DNA of 6,169 bases from an uncultured Collinsella sp. (GCA_900757385.1 CAAENO010000118.1:1-6169); one strand, 5' to 3'; shown: positions 1 to 6,112, numbered from the stretch's first letter. Numbers and translations: made by a program. The notes: generated by a model from the sequence alone, not told the origin.

Positions 1-174
1 GACAACGTTATGACGGTTGACCTTGGCGTCGCGTTTAAGGACGGCTATGAGGGGGAGTACGTCAAAAACCTCAATACCGTGCTGTTCGAGATGGATCGAG
101 ATGGCACGATTGAGCGCATTGTGGGCAAGTACAAGGCAGGGGCGACGACGGACGGGCAAGGAGCGGAATCATGA
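1..174 (+). CDS. C-terminal end of a family-3 extracellular solute-binding protein (5' truncated by the window)
   Basis: The first reading frame is open from base 1 to a TGA at 172-174 and encodes the last 57 residues of a protein. The segment LGVAF, then a run containing LNTVLFEMDRDGTIERIV and GKY, matches the usual end of SBP_bac_3 proteins: a 'gvaf' strand, then a helix of the form 'lN..L..m..dGt...i..kY'. Such proteins bind amino acids or similar small polar solutes outside the membrane, usually for an ABC importer and sometimes for a sensor. No membrane helix follows the domain, so this end looks soluble; the export signal would lie upstream of the window. Its stop codon overlaps the start of the diguanylate cyclase (ATGA at 171-174), so the two are almost certainly co-transcribed and translationally coupled. 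The family call is fairly secure. Whether it serves a transporter or the cyclase is not visible here. Confidence 0.78.
   Translation, partial: DNVMTVDLGVAFKDGYEGEYVKNLNTVLFEMDRDGTIERIVGKYKAGATTDGQGAES
158..163 (+). promoter_or_regulatory. Ribosome binding site of the diguanylate cyclase gene
   Basis: AAGGAG lies 7 bases before the ATG at 171, inside the end of the upstream coding region. This supports 171 as the true start and means the cyclase can initiate independently as well as by coupling across the ATGA overlap. Confidence 0.75.
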
Positions 175-1970
175 CAAATGATGAGCGCCGCTTGCGCCGA
201 AAGGCATTAGTCACCGCGGCTATCTGCGTTGTGGTCAGCGCTGTCCTGTTGGGTCTGCTGTATATGGTCGGCACGCATCGCTGTCTCGATAAAACGCTTG
301 GGTTTGGTCAGGAAACCATGGTGTTTTTAAAAAACGCTTGCGAAAAATATGACCGCTACGAACAGGGGAGAAAAACCGAGGCGACGCACGATTTGCTCGC
401 CGCGGTCGAATCGTTTGCGACGTTCCTGTCCTCTGATCGCGTTGAGGTTAACGACGATCTTATCGAGCAATTTGTCCATGCCGAGAACCTTTCGGGGCTG
501 ATGGTCATGGACTCCGATGGCCATATGGCTGCCCACTACGACATCGATGGTCGCGATCCGCTCATGTTGTGGCGAGATGAGTTGGCCTGTTCGCCGGTCG
601 CATCGATGTATCAAGGTTCCAAAGTGACCTACTCAACTGTCGATGAGCGCCGTGGTGTCGTTTTTGCCGTCTGTGCTGTTCCGTATGGCGACGGCGTTGC
701 CCTGGCATACCGCTCACTTGTTTCCGATACGGCGGACGACTATTCATACGCCATAGCCGACGTGCTTTCGAACAGTACCTTCCACCAGGGTCCCACGGTG
801 CTTGTTATGGAGGATGCGGAGATTGTCTCATCCAACAGTGCCGATGCTGACGTGTCGCTCGCCCGACTCCTCACCAGCGTAGGAGTTGAGTGGAAAGACG
901 ACGGCCTAACGCGCATCGAATATCAAGGAGACGAATGGTATGCCGTGCGTGCGGCATATAAGGACTACCGCCTGTTTGCGCTATATCCCAAATCTGAGGT
1001 CATGTCTGACAGGATTTCATTTGTCGCCGTCGGCGTCTTGGTGTGTCTTGCGTTTTGGGTCGTGGTGCTGTTGGCTCGAAATATCGTTGACCACCGCAAT
1101 TTGGTCGAAAAGGATAAACAGCTCGGCATTATCAATGCCATAAGCGCCATCTACGATTCGACCTTCCTTTTGCATCTCGACACCCTCGAGATCGAGGGGA
1201 TCAATATGTCGCCGGCGATAGCGAAGATATTTGCCGAGCACAGCGAGGCATATGACTTTATGGACACGGTCTGCCGGGATATCGTGAGCCCCGAAAGCCG
1301 CGAAGCGGTTGTGGGACTCGTAGATATAAGTTCGCTTCGTGAACGTATGGAGGGCGTACCGTACTTGGCTGCTGAGGTGCGAGATTGTCGAGGCGCTTGG
1401 TACTCGCTACAGGTTGTCCACCAGCATCGCGATGAGCAAGGCCGGCTGGAGTCGGTCGTCGTGGCGACGCACAACATATCGATGGTCAAGCATGCCGAGG
1501 AGCTGTCATATCAAGACAAACTGACGGGGCTTCGCAACCGCAACTATCTTGAATCGCGCGGAGATAGCCTGGTAAACGAGGACTTGCCCGTGAGCGTGAT
1601 TATGTTGGACTGCAATTATCTCAAGCGGACCAACGACATCTATGGTCACGAGATGGGGGATGAACTGCTGCGACGGACGGCGTCCGTGCTGCGGCGGGTG
1701 GCTGGTGCGGATTATCTGCCGATGCGCCTTGGCGGCGACGAGTTTTTGCTGGTTTGCCCCCATACTGACAACGAGTCTGCGCTCGGGCTGGAACAGGATC
1801 TTCGTCTCGGTCTTGCCGCGGTAAGCGATGAGGCCCTGACGGTCAGCGCATCGATTGGCGTGGCGACCGTCGAGACGGCTGGAAATACGCTGGCCGATGT
1901 ATATCGTGTCGCCGACCACAATATGTATCGGGAGAAGCGCACGGTCCACGCACAGGGTGCGGACTGCTAA
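171..1970 (+). CDS. Membrane-anchored diguanylate cyclase: extracytoplasmic sensor, PAS-like domain, GGDEF
   Basis: This 599-residue protein should make cyclic di-GMP from two GTP at the inner face of the membrane. In order: a short basic N-terminus; a membrane helix at about 12-34; an extracytoplasmic region at about 35-281 that looks Cache-like (for example NLSGLMVMDSDG, a typical Cache strand-turn); a second helix at about 282-303; a PAS-like domain at about 319-435; and a GGDEF domain from about 440 to the end. The catalytic set is intact: DKLTGLRNR at 449-457, Asp480 (metal), Asn488 and Asp497 (guanine contacts by analogy with PleD), GGDEF at 521-525, and a closing ADHNMYREK. The RxxD product-inhibition site that should sit at 512-515 reads GADY, so classical feedback by c-di-GMP is probably absent. 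No EAL or HD-GYP domain follows. The start is fixed by AAGGAG 7 bases upstream and by the overlap with the solute-binding protein gene, which may supply the ligand-bound partner of the sensor. The Cache and PAS assignments rest on pattern only. Confidence 0.9.
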   Translation: MTNDERRLRRKALVTAAICVVVSAVLLGLLYMVGTHRCLDKTLGFGQETMVFLKNACEKYDRYEQGRKTEATHDLLAAVESFATFLSSDRVEVNDDLIEQFVHAENLSGLMVMDSDGHMAAHYDIDGRDPLMLWRDELACSPVASMYQGSKVTYSTVDERRGVVFAVCAVPYGDGVALAYRSLVSDTADDYSYAIADVLSNSTFHQGPTVLVMEDAEIVSSNSADADVSLARLLTSVGVEWKDDGLTRIEYQGDEWYAVRAAYKDYRLFALYPKSEVMSDRISFVAVGVLVCLAFWVVVLLARNIVDHRNLVEKDKQLGIINAISAIYDSTFLLHLDTLEIEGINMSPAIAKIFAEHSEAYDFMDTVCRDIVSPESREAVVGLVDISSLRERMEGVPYLAAEVRDCRGAWYSLQVVHQHRDEQGRLESVVVATHNISMVKHAEELSYQDKLTGLRNRNYLESRGDSLVNEDLPVSVIMLDCNYLKRTNDIYGHEMGDELLRRTASVLRRVAGADYLPMRLGGDEFLLVCPHTDNESALGLEQDLRLGLAAVSDEALTVSASIGVATVETAGNTLADVYRVADHNMYREKRTVHAQGADC

Positions 1971-2016
1971 TCTTGCCCCCGCGAGTCCATGCATCGTAGG
2001 ATGTTGAATCGGTGCT

Positions 2017-2048
2017 TGCGATAATAAGTCGGCCCAGGCGGGGATAAT
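2017..2048 (+). promoter_or_regulatory. Candidate promoter elements for the TSCPD/lipoprotein pair
   Basis: The 113-base gap after the cyclase gene has two GATAAT hexamers, at 2020-2025 and 2043-2048. Each matches the -10 consensus TATAAT at five of six bases. The first is preceded by TGC, giving an extended -10 (TGCGATAAT, 2017-2025), which can work without a good -35. No convincing TTGACA-like box lies at the right distance from either. Transcripts would begin roughly 30-50 bases before the ATG at 2084. This is a pattern match only. Confidence 0.3.
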
Positions 2049-2068
2049 AGACATCTGAAATTTCTTTC

Positions 2069-2083
2069 TGAGAGGGGATCTCA
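2069..2083 (+). promoter_or_regulatory. Ribosome binding site in the loop of a small inverted repeat, TSCPD gene
   Basis: AGGGG at 2073-2077 serves as the Shine-Dalgarno sequence, 6 bases before the ATG at 2084, and fixes that start. It sits in a perfect 5-base inverted repeat, TGAGA-GGGGA-TCTCA, that ends immediately before the start codon, so most of the site would lie in the loop. Stems this short are common by chance. Confidence 0.55.
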
Positions 2084-2347
2084 ATGATTAGTTTTGACTA
2101 CAAGCCGCAGGGTGTATGCTCTCGCAATATTCACCTCAATCTCTCTGACGATGGCAGCAAGGTGCTGGGCGTTGAGTTTACCGGCGGCTGTGACGGCAAT
2201 CTCAAGGCAATCTCCAAGTTAGTCGAGGGTGCTCCTGCCGATCGCGTAATCGAGGTTCTCGCCGGTAATACCTGCGGTATGAAAAAGACCTCTTGCGCCG
2301 ATCAGCTTACGCGCGCTATCGAGGCCGCTCGCGCCGAGATCGCCTAA
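2084..2347 (+). CDS. TSCPD domain protein of the small TIGR03905-like family
   Basis: An 87-residue cytoplasmic protein with no signal peptide or membrane segment. It spans one complete TSCPD domain: a start of the form FDYKPQGVCS, a central FTGGCDGNLKAIS, then AGNTCGMKKTSCADQL near the end. Cysteines at 12, 36, 64 and 71 fall at the positions typical of this family, consistent with metal or cofactor binding, though this has not been established. The eponymous motif is TSCAD rather than TSCPD. Related domains form the C-terminus of some B12-dependent ribonucleotide reductases; the free-standing versions have no assigned function. Its TAA overlaps the ATG of the next gene by one base (TAATG), which implies translational coupling with the lipoprotein. 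The start is supported by AGGGG 6 bases upstream. Family assignment is confident; function is unknown. Confidence 0.85.
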   Translation: MISFDYKPQGVCSRNIHLNLSDDGSKVLGVEFTGGCDGNLKAISKLVEGAPADRVIEVLAGNTCGMKKTSCADQLTRAIEAARAEIA

Positions 2348-3558
2348 TGGGTATCGCCGACCACATCAAGAATGGAATATCGCGCCGTGGCTTTGTGCTC
2401 GGCGGTGCTGCCGCGGGCGCTGCCACGGTGCTTGCCGGTTGCTCGAAAAAAACGGGCACCAGCGACGATGCCGCCGGCGAGCCGCAGGTTATCAAGGACG
2501 ATTCGAAGATTGTCTCGATCACTGATGAGTACGAAGCTGTTGATATCGATCTTGAGCCGGCGGTGTCGTGGACGCTGCCGCTGGGCACGCTGCTGTACTA
2601 CTGCGATGGCGACTACGCCGCCGCGATGATGGCGCCTGCTTCTGCCCTGCATGCCAATACGCTTGGTGTGCTCAACCTGGGCGATGGCTCGCTTACCACA
2701 TTAATCGAGGATCCTATCGAGGGCACGGGATATGCTTTTTACGATGTCCGTGCCGGCGATGGCGTGTTTGCGTGGGTTGAGATGAACTTTGCCAATGCGT
2801 CTTGGAAACTCTATGCGCAAAACCTTGCAGGCTCCTCCCTTACCGGCAACGCTGTCGAGCTCGATCGCGGTGGCGAAAATTACGATCCGCCGCTCTTCAC
2901 AGCGTATGGGTCGTCGGTCATCTGGTATAAGATGCCCTCGTCCGGCGGCAGCAAGACGAGTAACGATTCGTACTGCTACCGTCAGTCGCCCAGCGAGTCC
3001 AAGCCTGAGACTATTTGGAAGTCGACGGGCCGCTTCGCATCCGCCCCGCGTGTGAGCGACGGCATCCTGACCATCTCGCCCCGCGTGCACAATGATGAGG
3101 GCGTCTATTACGGTATGACGGCGATCGACCTGACTGACGGCAACAACACGAAGCGAGCTCAGCTGGTGCTTCCTTCGTCGGTTTCGCCTTTCGAGGCCGT
3201 GTATATGGGCGATACCTTCGTGTTCTCCATTGAGGCGACGTATAACGGTGTGGGTAGCCTGGGCAATATGGGCACCTATATCGGTAACGAGGGCGGGCCG
3301 TACCTCTTCCTTTCGCGTGAGCCGCTCGCGTGCGTTGCGGGAAGGAAAAATAAATACCTGGTTAAAGTCCAGGCGTCGCATTTTTTGATTGACACTTCGG
3401 CTAAGACCTACGGCTCGCTGTTGTCGCCCGACCGCGCTTTGGAATATGGCGATTATCCAGCTACGGCGGGAAAATCGGACTCATTCCTTACGTACGCCAC
3501 GGTGCGCAACAGCCAGGGTATACCCGAGACGGTCACCGCACGCCTATTCTCTCTTTAA
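2347..3558 (+). CDS. Tat-exported lipoprotein of unknown function, possibly beta-propeller-like
   Basis: The 403-residue product begins with a twin-arginine signal (SRRGF at 12-16), a small-residue hydrophobic stretch, and a lipobox LAGC whose Cys32 would be lipidated, so the mature protein should be anchored on the outer face of the cytoplasmic membrane after folded export. A low-complexity linker (about 33-50) follows. The rest is rich in aromatic, glycine and acidic beta-strand-like repeats, for example YDVRAGDGVFAWVEMN near 133-150, reminiscent of TolB-type propeller blades. That fold is inference only and I see no catalytic motif. I chose the ATG at 2347 because it overlaps the preceding stop (TAATG) and places the Tat motif correctly. 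An in-frame ATG at 2293 would add 18 residues and overlap the upstream gene by 55 bases. No strong Shine-Dalgarno precedes 2347, so expression probably depends on translation of the TSCPD gene. Confidence 0.82.
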   Translation: MGIADHIKNGISRRGFVLGGAAAGAATVLAGCSKKTGTSDDAAGEPQVIKDDSKIVSITDEYEAVDIDLEPAVSWTLPLGTLLYYCDGDYAAAMMAPASALHANTLGVLNLGDGSLTTLIEDPIEGTGYAFYDVRAGDGVFAWVEMNFANASWKLYAQNLAGSSLTGNAVELDRGGENYDPPLFTAYGSSVIWYKMPSSGGSKTSNDSYCYRQSPSESKPETIWKSTGRFASAPRVSDGILTISPRVHNDEGVYYGMTAIDLTDGNNTKRAQLVLPSSVSPFEAVYMGDTFVFSIEATYNGVGSLGNMGTYIGNEGGPYLFLSREPLACVAGRKNKYLVKVQASHFLIDTSAKTYGSLLSPDRALEYGDYPATAGKSDSFLTYATVRNSQGIPETVTARLFSL

Positions 3559-3617
3559 GCTTAGAGGGGTTAAAAAGGCGCCAACAGGGGAATAAACGCG
3601 TTGTAATTGTGAGTACC

Positions 3618-3656
3618 GCCCGCCGAGCTGCCGCGTCATAGTGGCATCCGGCGGGC
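3618..3656 (+). other. GC-rich intergenic hairpin
   Basis: GCCCGCCG at 3618-3625 pairs perfectly with CGGCGGGC at 3649-3656. Inside it TGCC at 3629-3632 can pair with GGCA at 3643-3646 around a 10-base loop. It lies between the lipoprotein and response-regulator genes. It has no T-run on either side, so it is not a standard intrinsic terminator. It could still end or stabilise the upstream transcript, or mark a protein-binding site. An 8-base pairing alone is not rare in 6 kb of GC-rich DNA. Confidence 0.45.
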
Positions 3657-3666
3657 TCAGGTGCGT

Positions 3667-3672
3667 TAAAAT
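3667..3672 (+). promoter_or_regulatory. Candidate -10 box for the two-component operon
   Basis: TAAAAT matches TATAAT at five of six bases and lies 39 bases before the regulator start codon, which would leave a leader of roughly 30 bases. There is no good -35 at 16-18 bases upstream; that position falls on the right arm of the GC-rich hairpin. A promoter somewhere in this 153-base gap is likely, but this exact site is tentative. Confidence 0.3.
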
Positions 3673-3697
3673 GGGCTTGTTCTTAGCTGATTGAGAC

Positions 3698-3704
3698 AGG
3701 GGGG
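3698..3704 (+). promoter_or_regulatory. Ribosome binding site of the response regulator gene
   Basis: AGGGGGG lies 7 bases before the ATG at 3712. It decides the start in favour of 3712 over an in-frame TTG at 3691, which lies upstream of this site and would make it part of the coding region. Confidence 0.65.
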
Positions 3705-3711
3705 CCGTGTT

Positions 3712-4434
3712 ATGGCTTCAGATGCAAAAAAGATTCTGCTGGTCGAGGATGAGAAGGCAATCCGTGACGCCGTCGCTGCCTATCTCGAGCGCGAAGGCTA
3801 CTGGGTTGTGGGTGTCGGCGACGGCCAGTCCGCGATCGAGGAGTTCGAGAAGCATCAGTTTGACCTGGTCGTGCTCGACCTTATGCTCCCCAAGATCCCC
3901 GGCGAGCGCGTTTGCCGCACCATTCGCGATACCTCGGATGTCCCCATCATCATGCTGACTGCCAAGGGCGAGATCGAGGACCGTATTATCGGTCTTGAGC
4001 TCGGCGCCGACGACTATCTGATTAAGCCGTTCTCGCCGCGCGAGCTTGTCGCGCGCGTACGCGCCTTGTTCCGCCGTGCCCATCAGGCCGACGAGCCAGC
4101 CGTCGAGGTACTCGACTTCGGCGATCTGGTCATCGATATCTCGGGCCACAAGATCTTGGTCGAGAACAAGGAAGTAGACCTGACCGCTTCCGAGTTTAAG
4201 CTGCTCACCACGCTTGCTCGTCATCCCGGTCGTGTCTACAACCGTATGGAGCTGGTTGAGAAGGTGCTCGGCTACGACTTTGAGGGCTATGAGCGCACCA
4301 TCGACAGCCACGTGAAGAACCTTCGCGCCAAGCTGGGCGATGATCCCAAGAAGCCTAAGTGGCTCTACACCGTCCACGGCGTCGGCTATCGTTTTGAGGC
4401 TCCGGCCAAGACCGATAAGTCGGACGAGAAATAG
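3712..4434 (+). CDS. OmpR/PhoB-family response regulator
   Basis: The 240-residue regulator has an N-terminal receiver domain (about 7-122) and a C-terminal winged-helix DNA-binding domain (about 140-235). Receiver residues are complete: the acidic pair Glu12-Asp13, the phospho-acceptor Asp56 in VVLDLMLP, Thr83 in IIMLTAK, and Lys105 in LIKPF. The effector domain shows the family pattern: LTASEFKLLTTLARHPGRV, then the recognition-helix region RTIDSHVKNLRAKLG, and the wing YTVHGVGYRF. The length is normal for the family. It lies 11 bases upstream of the histidine kinase gene, its likely cognate partner, which should phosphorylate Asp56. Its target genes cannot be told from the sequence; autoregulation from the upstream gap is possible. 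The start at 3712 follows a strong purine-rich site and gives a standard receiver N-terminus (MASDAKKILLVEDE). Confidence 0.96.
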   Translation: MASDAKKILLVEDEKAIRDAVAAYLEREGYWVVGVGDGQSAIEEFEKHQFDLVVLDLMLPKIPGERVCRTIRDTSDVPIIMLTAKGEIEDRIIGLELGADDYLIKPFSPRELVARVRALFRRAHQADEPAVEVLDFGDLVIDISGHKILVENKEVDLTASEFKLLTTLARHPGRVYNRMELVEKVLGYDFEGYERTIDSHVKNLRAKLGDDPKKPKWLYTVHGVGYRFEAPAKTDKSDEK

Positions 4435-4437
4435 GGA
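4433..4437 (+). promoter_or_regulatory. Weak ribosome binding site of the histidine kinase gene
   Basis: AGGGA overlaps the TAG stop of the regulator gene and lies 8 bases before the ATG at 4446. It is modest, but it is better than anything before the alternative in-frame ATG at 4548. Confidence 0.45.
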
Positions 4438-4445
4438 AATCACAT

Positions 4446-6011
4446 ATGACACCTGCGCGCTTTGAAATCGGACAAAAGCACAAGCAGGAGAACGAGGCGG
4501 GTTCCAAAGCAAGTTGGAACACGCCTCGTTCCGATTCACGGCCAACGATGAGCTATCCCTCGCGTATGGCCTTGGCTTTTGCCCTGACGTCGCTCATGAC
4601 GGTATTGGTGCTGGTGGGCGTTGTCTCCGTTGTGTGGGGCACCGTCTTTTCGGATTACACGCGTTCCAATATCGTTGAGATCGCCAATTCTGCCGCCGAA
4701 AAGCTTGCGACGTCGTATGAGGAAAACGGCAATTGGACGGCTGGCGAGCTGCGCACGGTCGCGACATCGAGTTTGGTGTCCGACGATTTGGGCATGCAGG
4801 TCGTCAACAAAAAGGGCGTTGTCGTCTATGACGACTCATGGCCTTCGGCAAGTGCGACCGCCGATGTGCGCGAGAGCGAATCGACGTCGAGCAGCGCAAG
4901 CGGTAAAAAGGCCTCGCATAGCCCGGTCTCGTCGGCTCCCACCGACTCCGATAGCGTTGCCAACGTCGAAATCATAACGTCTTCCGGCGAGCATGTCGGA
5001 CAGGTAAAGCTATGGGCGATCGGGTCCGACGCACTGCTCACCAAGGCAGATTCTGCGTTTAGAGAGAAGACCTTTAACGCCATGGCCCTTGCTGCGGTTG
5101 TTGCCGTCTGCATCTCGGTCGTTATCGGATCGCTCATGTCGCGCATGCTCACCAAGCCGATTCATCGTATTACCAGCACGGCCAAGCAAATTCGCGATGG
5201 TGATCTATCAGCTCGCACGGGCTTGCGCGGCGATGACGAAATCGATCAGCTGGGTGAGACCTTTGATGAGATGGCCACCTCGCTCGAGAAGGACATGAAG
5301 CACGAAAAGCGCCTGACCTCGGATGTCGCCCACGAGCTTCGCACGCCGCTTATGGCCATGCTTGCAACGGTCGAGGCCATGCAGGACGGGGTGTATCCCA
5401 CCGATGATGAGCATTTGGAAACCGTTGCTTCCGAGACGCGTCGCCTGGCCCGTCTGGTGCAGCAGATGCTCGACCTGTCGCGCATGGAAAACAGCACGGC
5501 GCCGCTCAATCTTGAACCGGTGGACATGGTTCCGTTCGTGCGATCGATTGTGAACGGCCAGGAGCGTCTGTTTGCCGACCGAGACCTTCGTCTTCGCTTT
5601 GCAGATGAAACCCAGGGGCACGACGATGTCGTCGAGGCCGATCCCGACATGATCACGCAGTGCGTCATCAACCTCATGAGCAACGCCATGCGCTACACCC
5701 CCGAGGGCGGATGGGTCGTGGTGTCGGTGCTCAGTGATCGTAAACACGTCGATATTGCGGTCTCGGACACGGGTATCGGTATCGCCAAGGAAGACCTGTC
5801 GCGCATCTTCGGCCGTTTTTGGCGCGCCGATGCCAGCCGCGCCCGTGAGGCGGGTGGTCTGGGCGTGGGTCTCGCCGTGACCAAGCAGATTGTCGAGCGT
5901 CATCACGGCTACATATCCGTGGAGTCGGAGCTTGGAAAGGGTACGACTTTTACGATTCATCTGCCTCGCGAGCACACGGCGGACGCGGCATCTACTACAA
6001 TGGAGCACTAG
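4446..6011 (+). CDS. Membrane sensor histidine kinase (HAMP, HisKA, HATPase), partner of the upstream regulator
   Basis: This 521-residue kinase should sense an envelope signal and phosphorylate the regulator encoded just upstream. In order: a hydrophilic cytoplasmic N-tail (1-40); membrane helix at about 42-66; extracytoplasmic domain at about 67-212; second helix at about 213-231; HAMP at about 232-285; HisKA with His296 in DVAHELRTPL; and the ATPase domain with N-box Asn409 and Asn413 (NLMSNAMRYTP), G1 DTGIGI at 441-446, an F-box region FGRFWR, and G2 GGLGVGL at 470-476. All catalytic motifs are intact. The extracytoplasmic part holds a serine-rich stretch at about 134-170 with 14 serines in 37 residues, probably a flexible linker or insertion. 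The start is uncertain. ATG 4446 has a weak AGGGA site and no overlap; in-frame ATG 4548 (Met35) begins right before the first helix but lacks a visible ribosome site. The extra 34 codons include a strong inverted repeat at 4490-4531. Confidence 0.93.
   Translation: MTPARFEIGQKHKQENEAGSKASWNTPRSDSRPTMSYPSRMALAFALTSLMTVLVLVGVVSVVWGTVFSDYTRSNIVEIANSAAEKLATSYEENGNWTAGELRTVATSSLVSDDLGMQVVNKKGVVVYDDSWPSASATADVRESESTSSSASGKKASHSPVSSAPTDSDSVANVEIITSSGEHVGQVKLWAIGSDALLTKADSAFREKTFNAMALAAVVAVCISVVIGSLMSRMLTKPIHRITSTAKQIRDGDLSARTGLRGDDEIDQLGETFDEMATSLEKDMKHEKRLTSDVAHELRTPLMAMLATVEAMQDGVYPTDDEHLETVASETRRLARLVQQMLDLSRMENSTAPLNLEPVDMVPFVRSIVNGQERLFADRDLRLRFADETQGHDDVVEADPDMITQCVINLMSNAMRYTPEGGWVVVSVLSDRKHVDIAVSDTGIGIAKEDLSRIFGRFWRADASRAREAGGLGVGLAVTKQIVERHHGYISVESELGKGTTFTIHLPREHTADAASTTMEH
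4490..4531 (+). repeat. Long near-perfect inverted repeat in the 5' part of the kinase gene
   Basis: The left arm 4490-4507 (GAACGAGGCGGGTTCCAA) pairs with the right arm 4514-4531 (TTGGAACACGCCTCGTTC) at 17 of 18 positions, with one G-A mismatch (4500/4521) and a 6-base loop, AGCAAG. No T-run follows, so it is not a standard terminator. It spans exactly 42 bases (14 codons) if translated from 4446. It could be an RNA hairpin controlling the regulator-to-kinase ratio, a palindromic element inserted in frame, or a regulator binding site. No second copy is seen in the window. Confidence 0.85.
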
Positions 6012-6070
6012 CTTTTCGCTATTCGGTGAAGGAGGGGTTTCGTCCCTGCCGCTCCGAGTTTGCGAAATCG

Positions 6071-6093
6071 TGCGGGAAAGAACCCGCATTTCT
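6071..6093 (+). terminator. Possible weak intrinsic terminator between the kinase and PurC-like genes
   Basis: TGCGGG at 6071-6076 pairs with CCCGCA at 6083-6088 around an AAAGAA loop, followed by TTTCT. The stem is short and the T-run is interrupted, so termination would be partial at best. It may instead be a leader hairpin of the next gene. Confidence 0.35.
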
Positions 6094-6106
6094 GTCGTAT
6101 TTAGGT

Positions 6107-6112
6107 AAGGAG
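6107..6112 (+). promoter_or_regulatory. Ribosome binding site of the PurC-like gene
   Basis: AAGGAG lies 8 bases before the GTG at 6121 and 17 bases before the in-frame ATG at 6130. The spacing favours GTG as the start codon. Confidence 0.7.

Noticed and set aside
1506..2084. A 192-codon minus-strand frame extending into the gap after the cyclase gene
   Set aside because: It is mostly antisense to the GGDEF domain and shows no domain pattern.
2293..2346. Upstream ATG for the Tat lipoprotein
   Set aside because: It gives an Arg-rich extension overlapping the TSCPD gene by 55 bases, whereas ATG 2347 forms a TAATG junction and a normal Tat signal length.
2701..3381. A 226-codon open frame on the minus strand
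   Set aside because: It is antisense to the Tat lipoprotein and rich in Arg and His, as expected of a shadow of a GC-rich gene.
3618..3656. Standard rho-independent terminator
   Set aside because: The stem is good but no T-run follows on either strand.
3691..3711. TTG start for the response regulator, seven codons upstream
   Set aside because: It would place the strong AGGGGGG ribosome site inside the coding region and add residues before a normal receiver N-terminus.
3718..4545. A 275-codon open frame on the minus strand
   Set aside because: It lies antisense over the response regulator, whose motifs are unmistakable; the minus-strand frame has no recognisable domain and is a codon-bias shadow.
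5847..5855. Possible second copy of the kinase hairpin arm (GAGGCGGGT)
   Set aside because: Only nine bases match, inside the conserved G2 box coding region, with no partner arm nearby.
5208..6089. A 293-codon open frame on the minus strand
   Set aside because: It is antisense to the kinase HAMP, HisKA and ATPase regions, and no protein family is recognisable in it.
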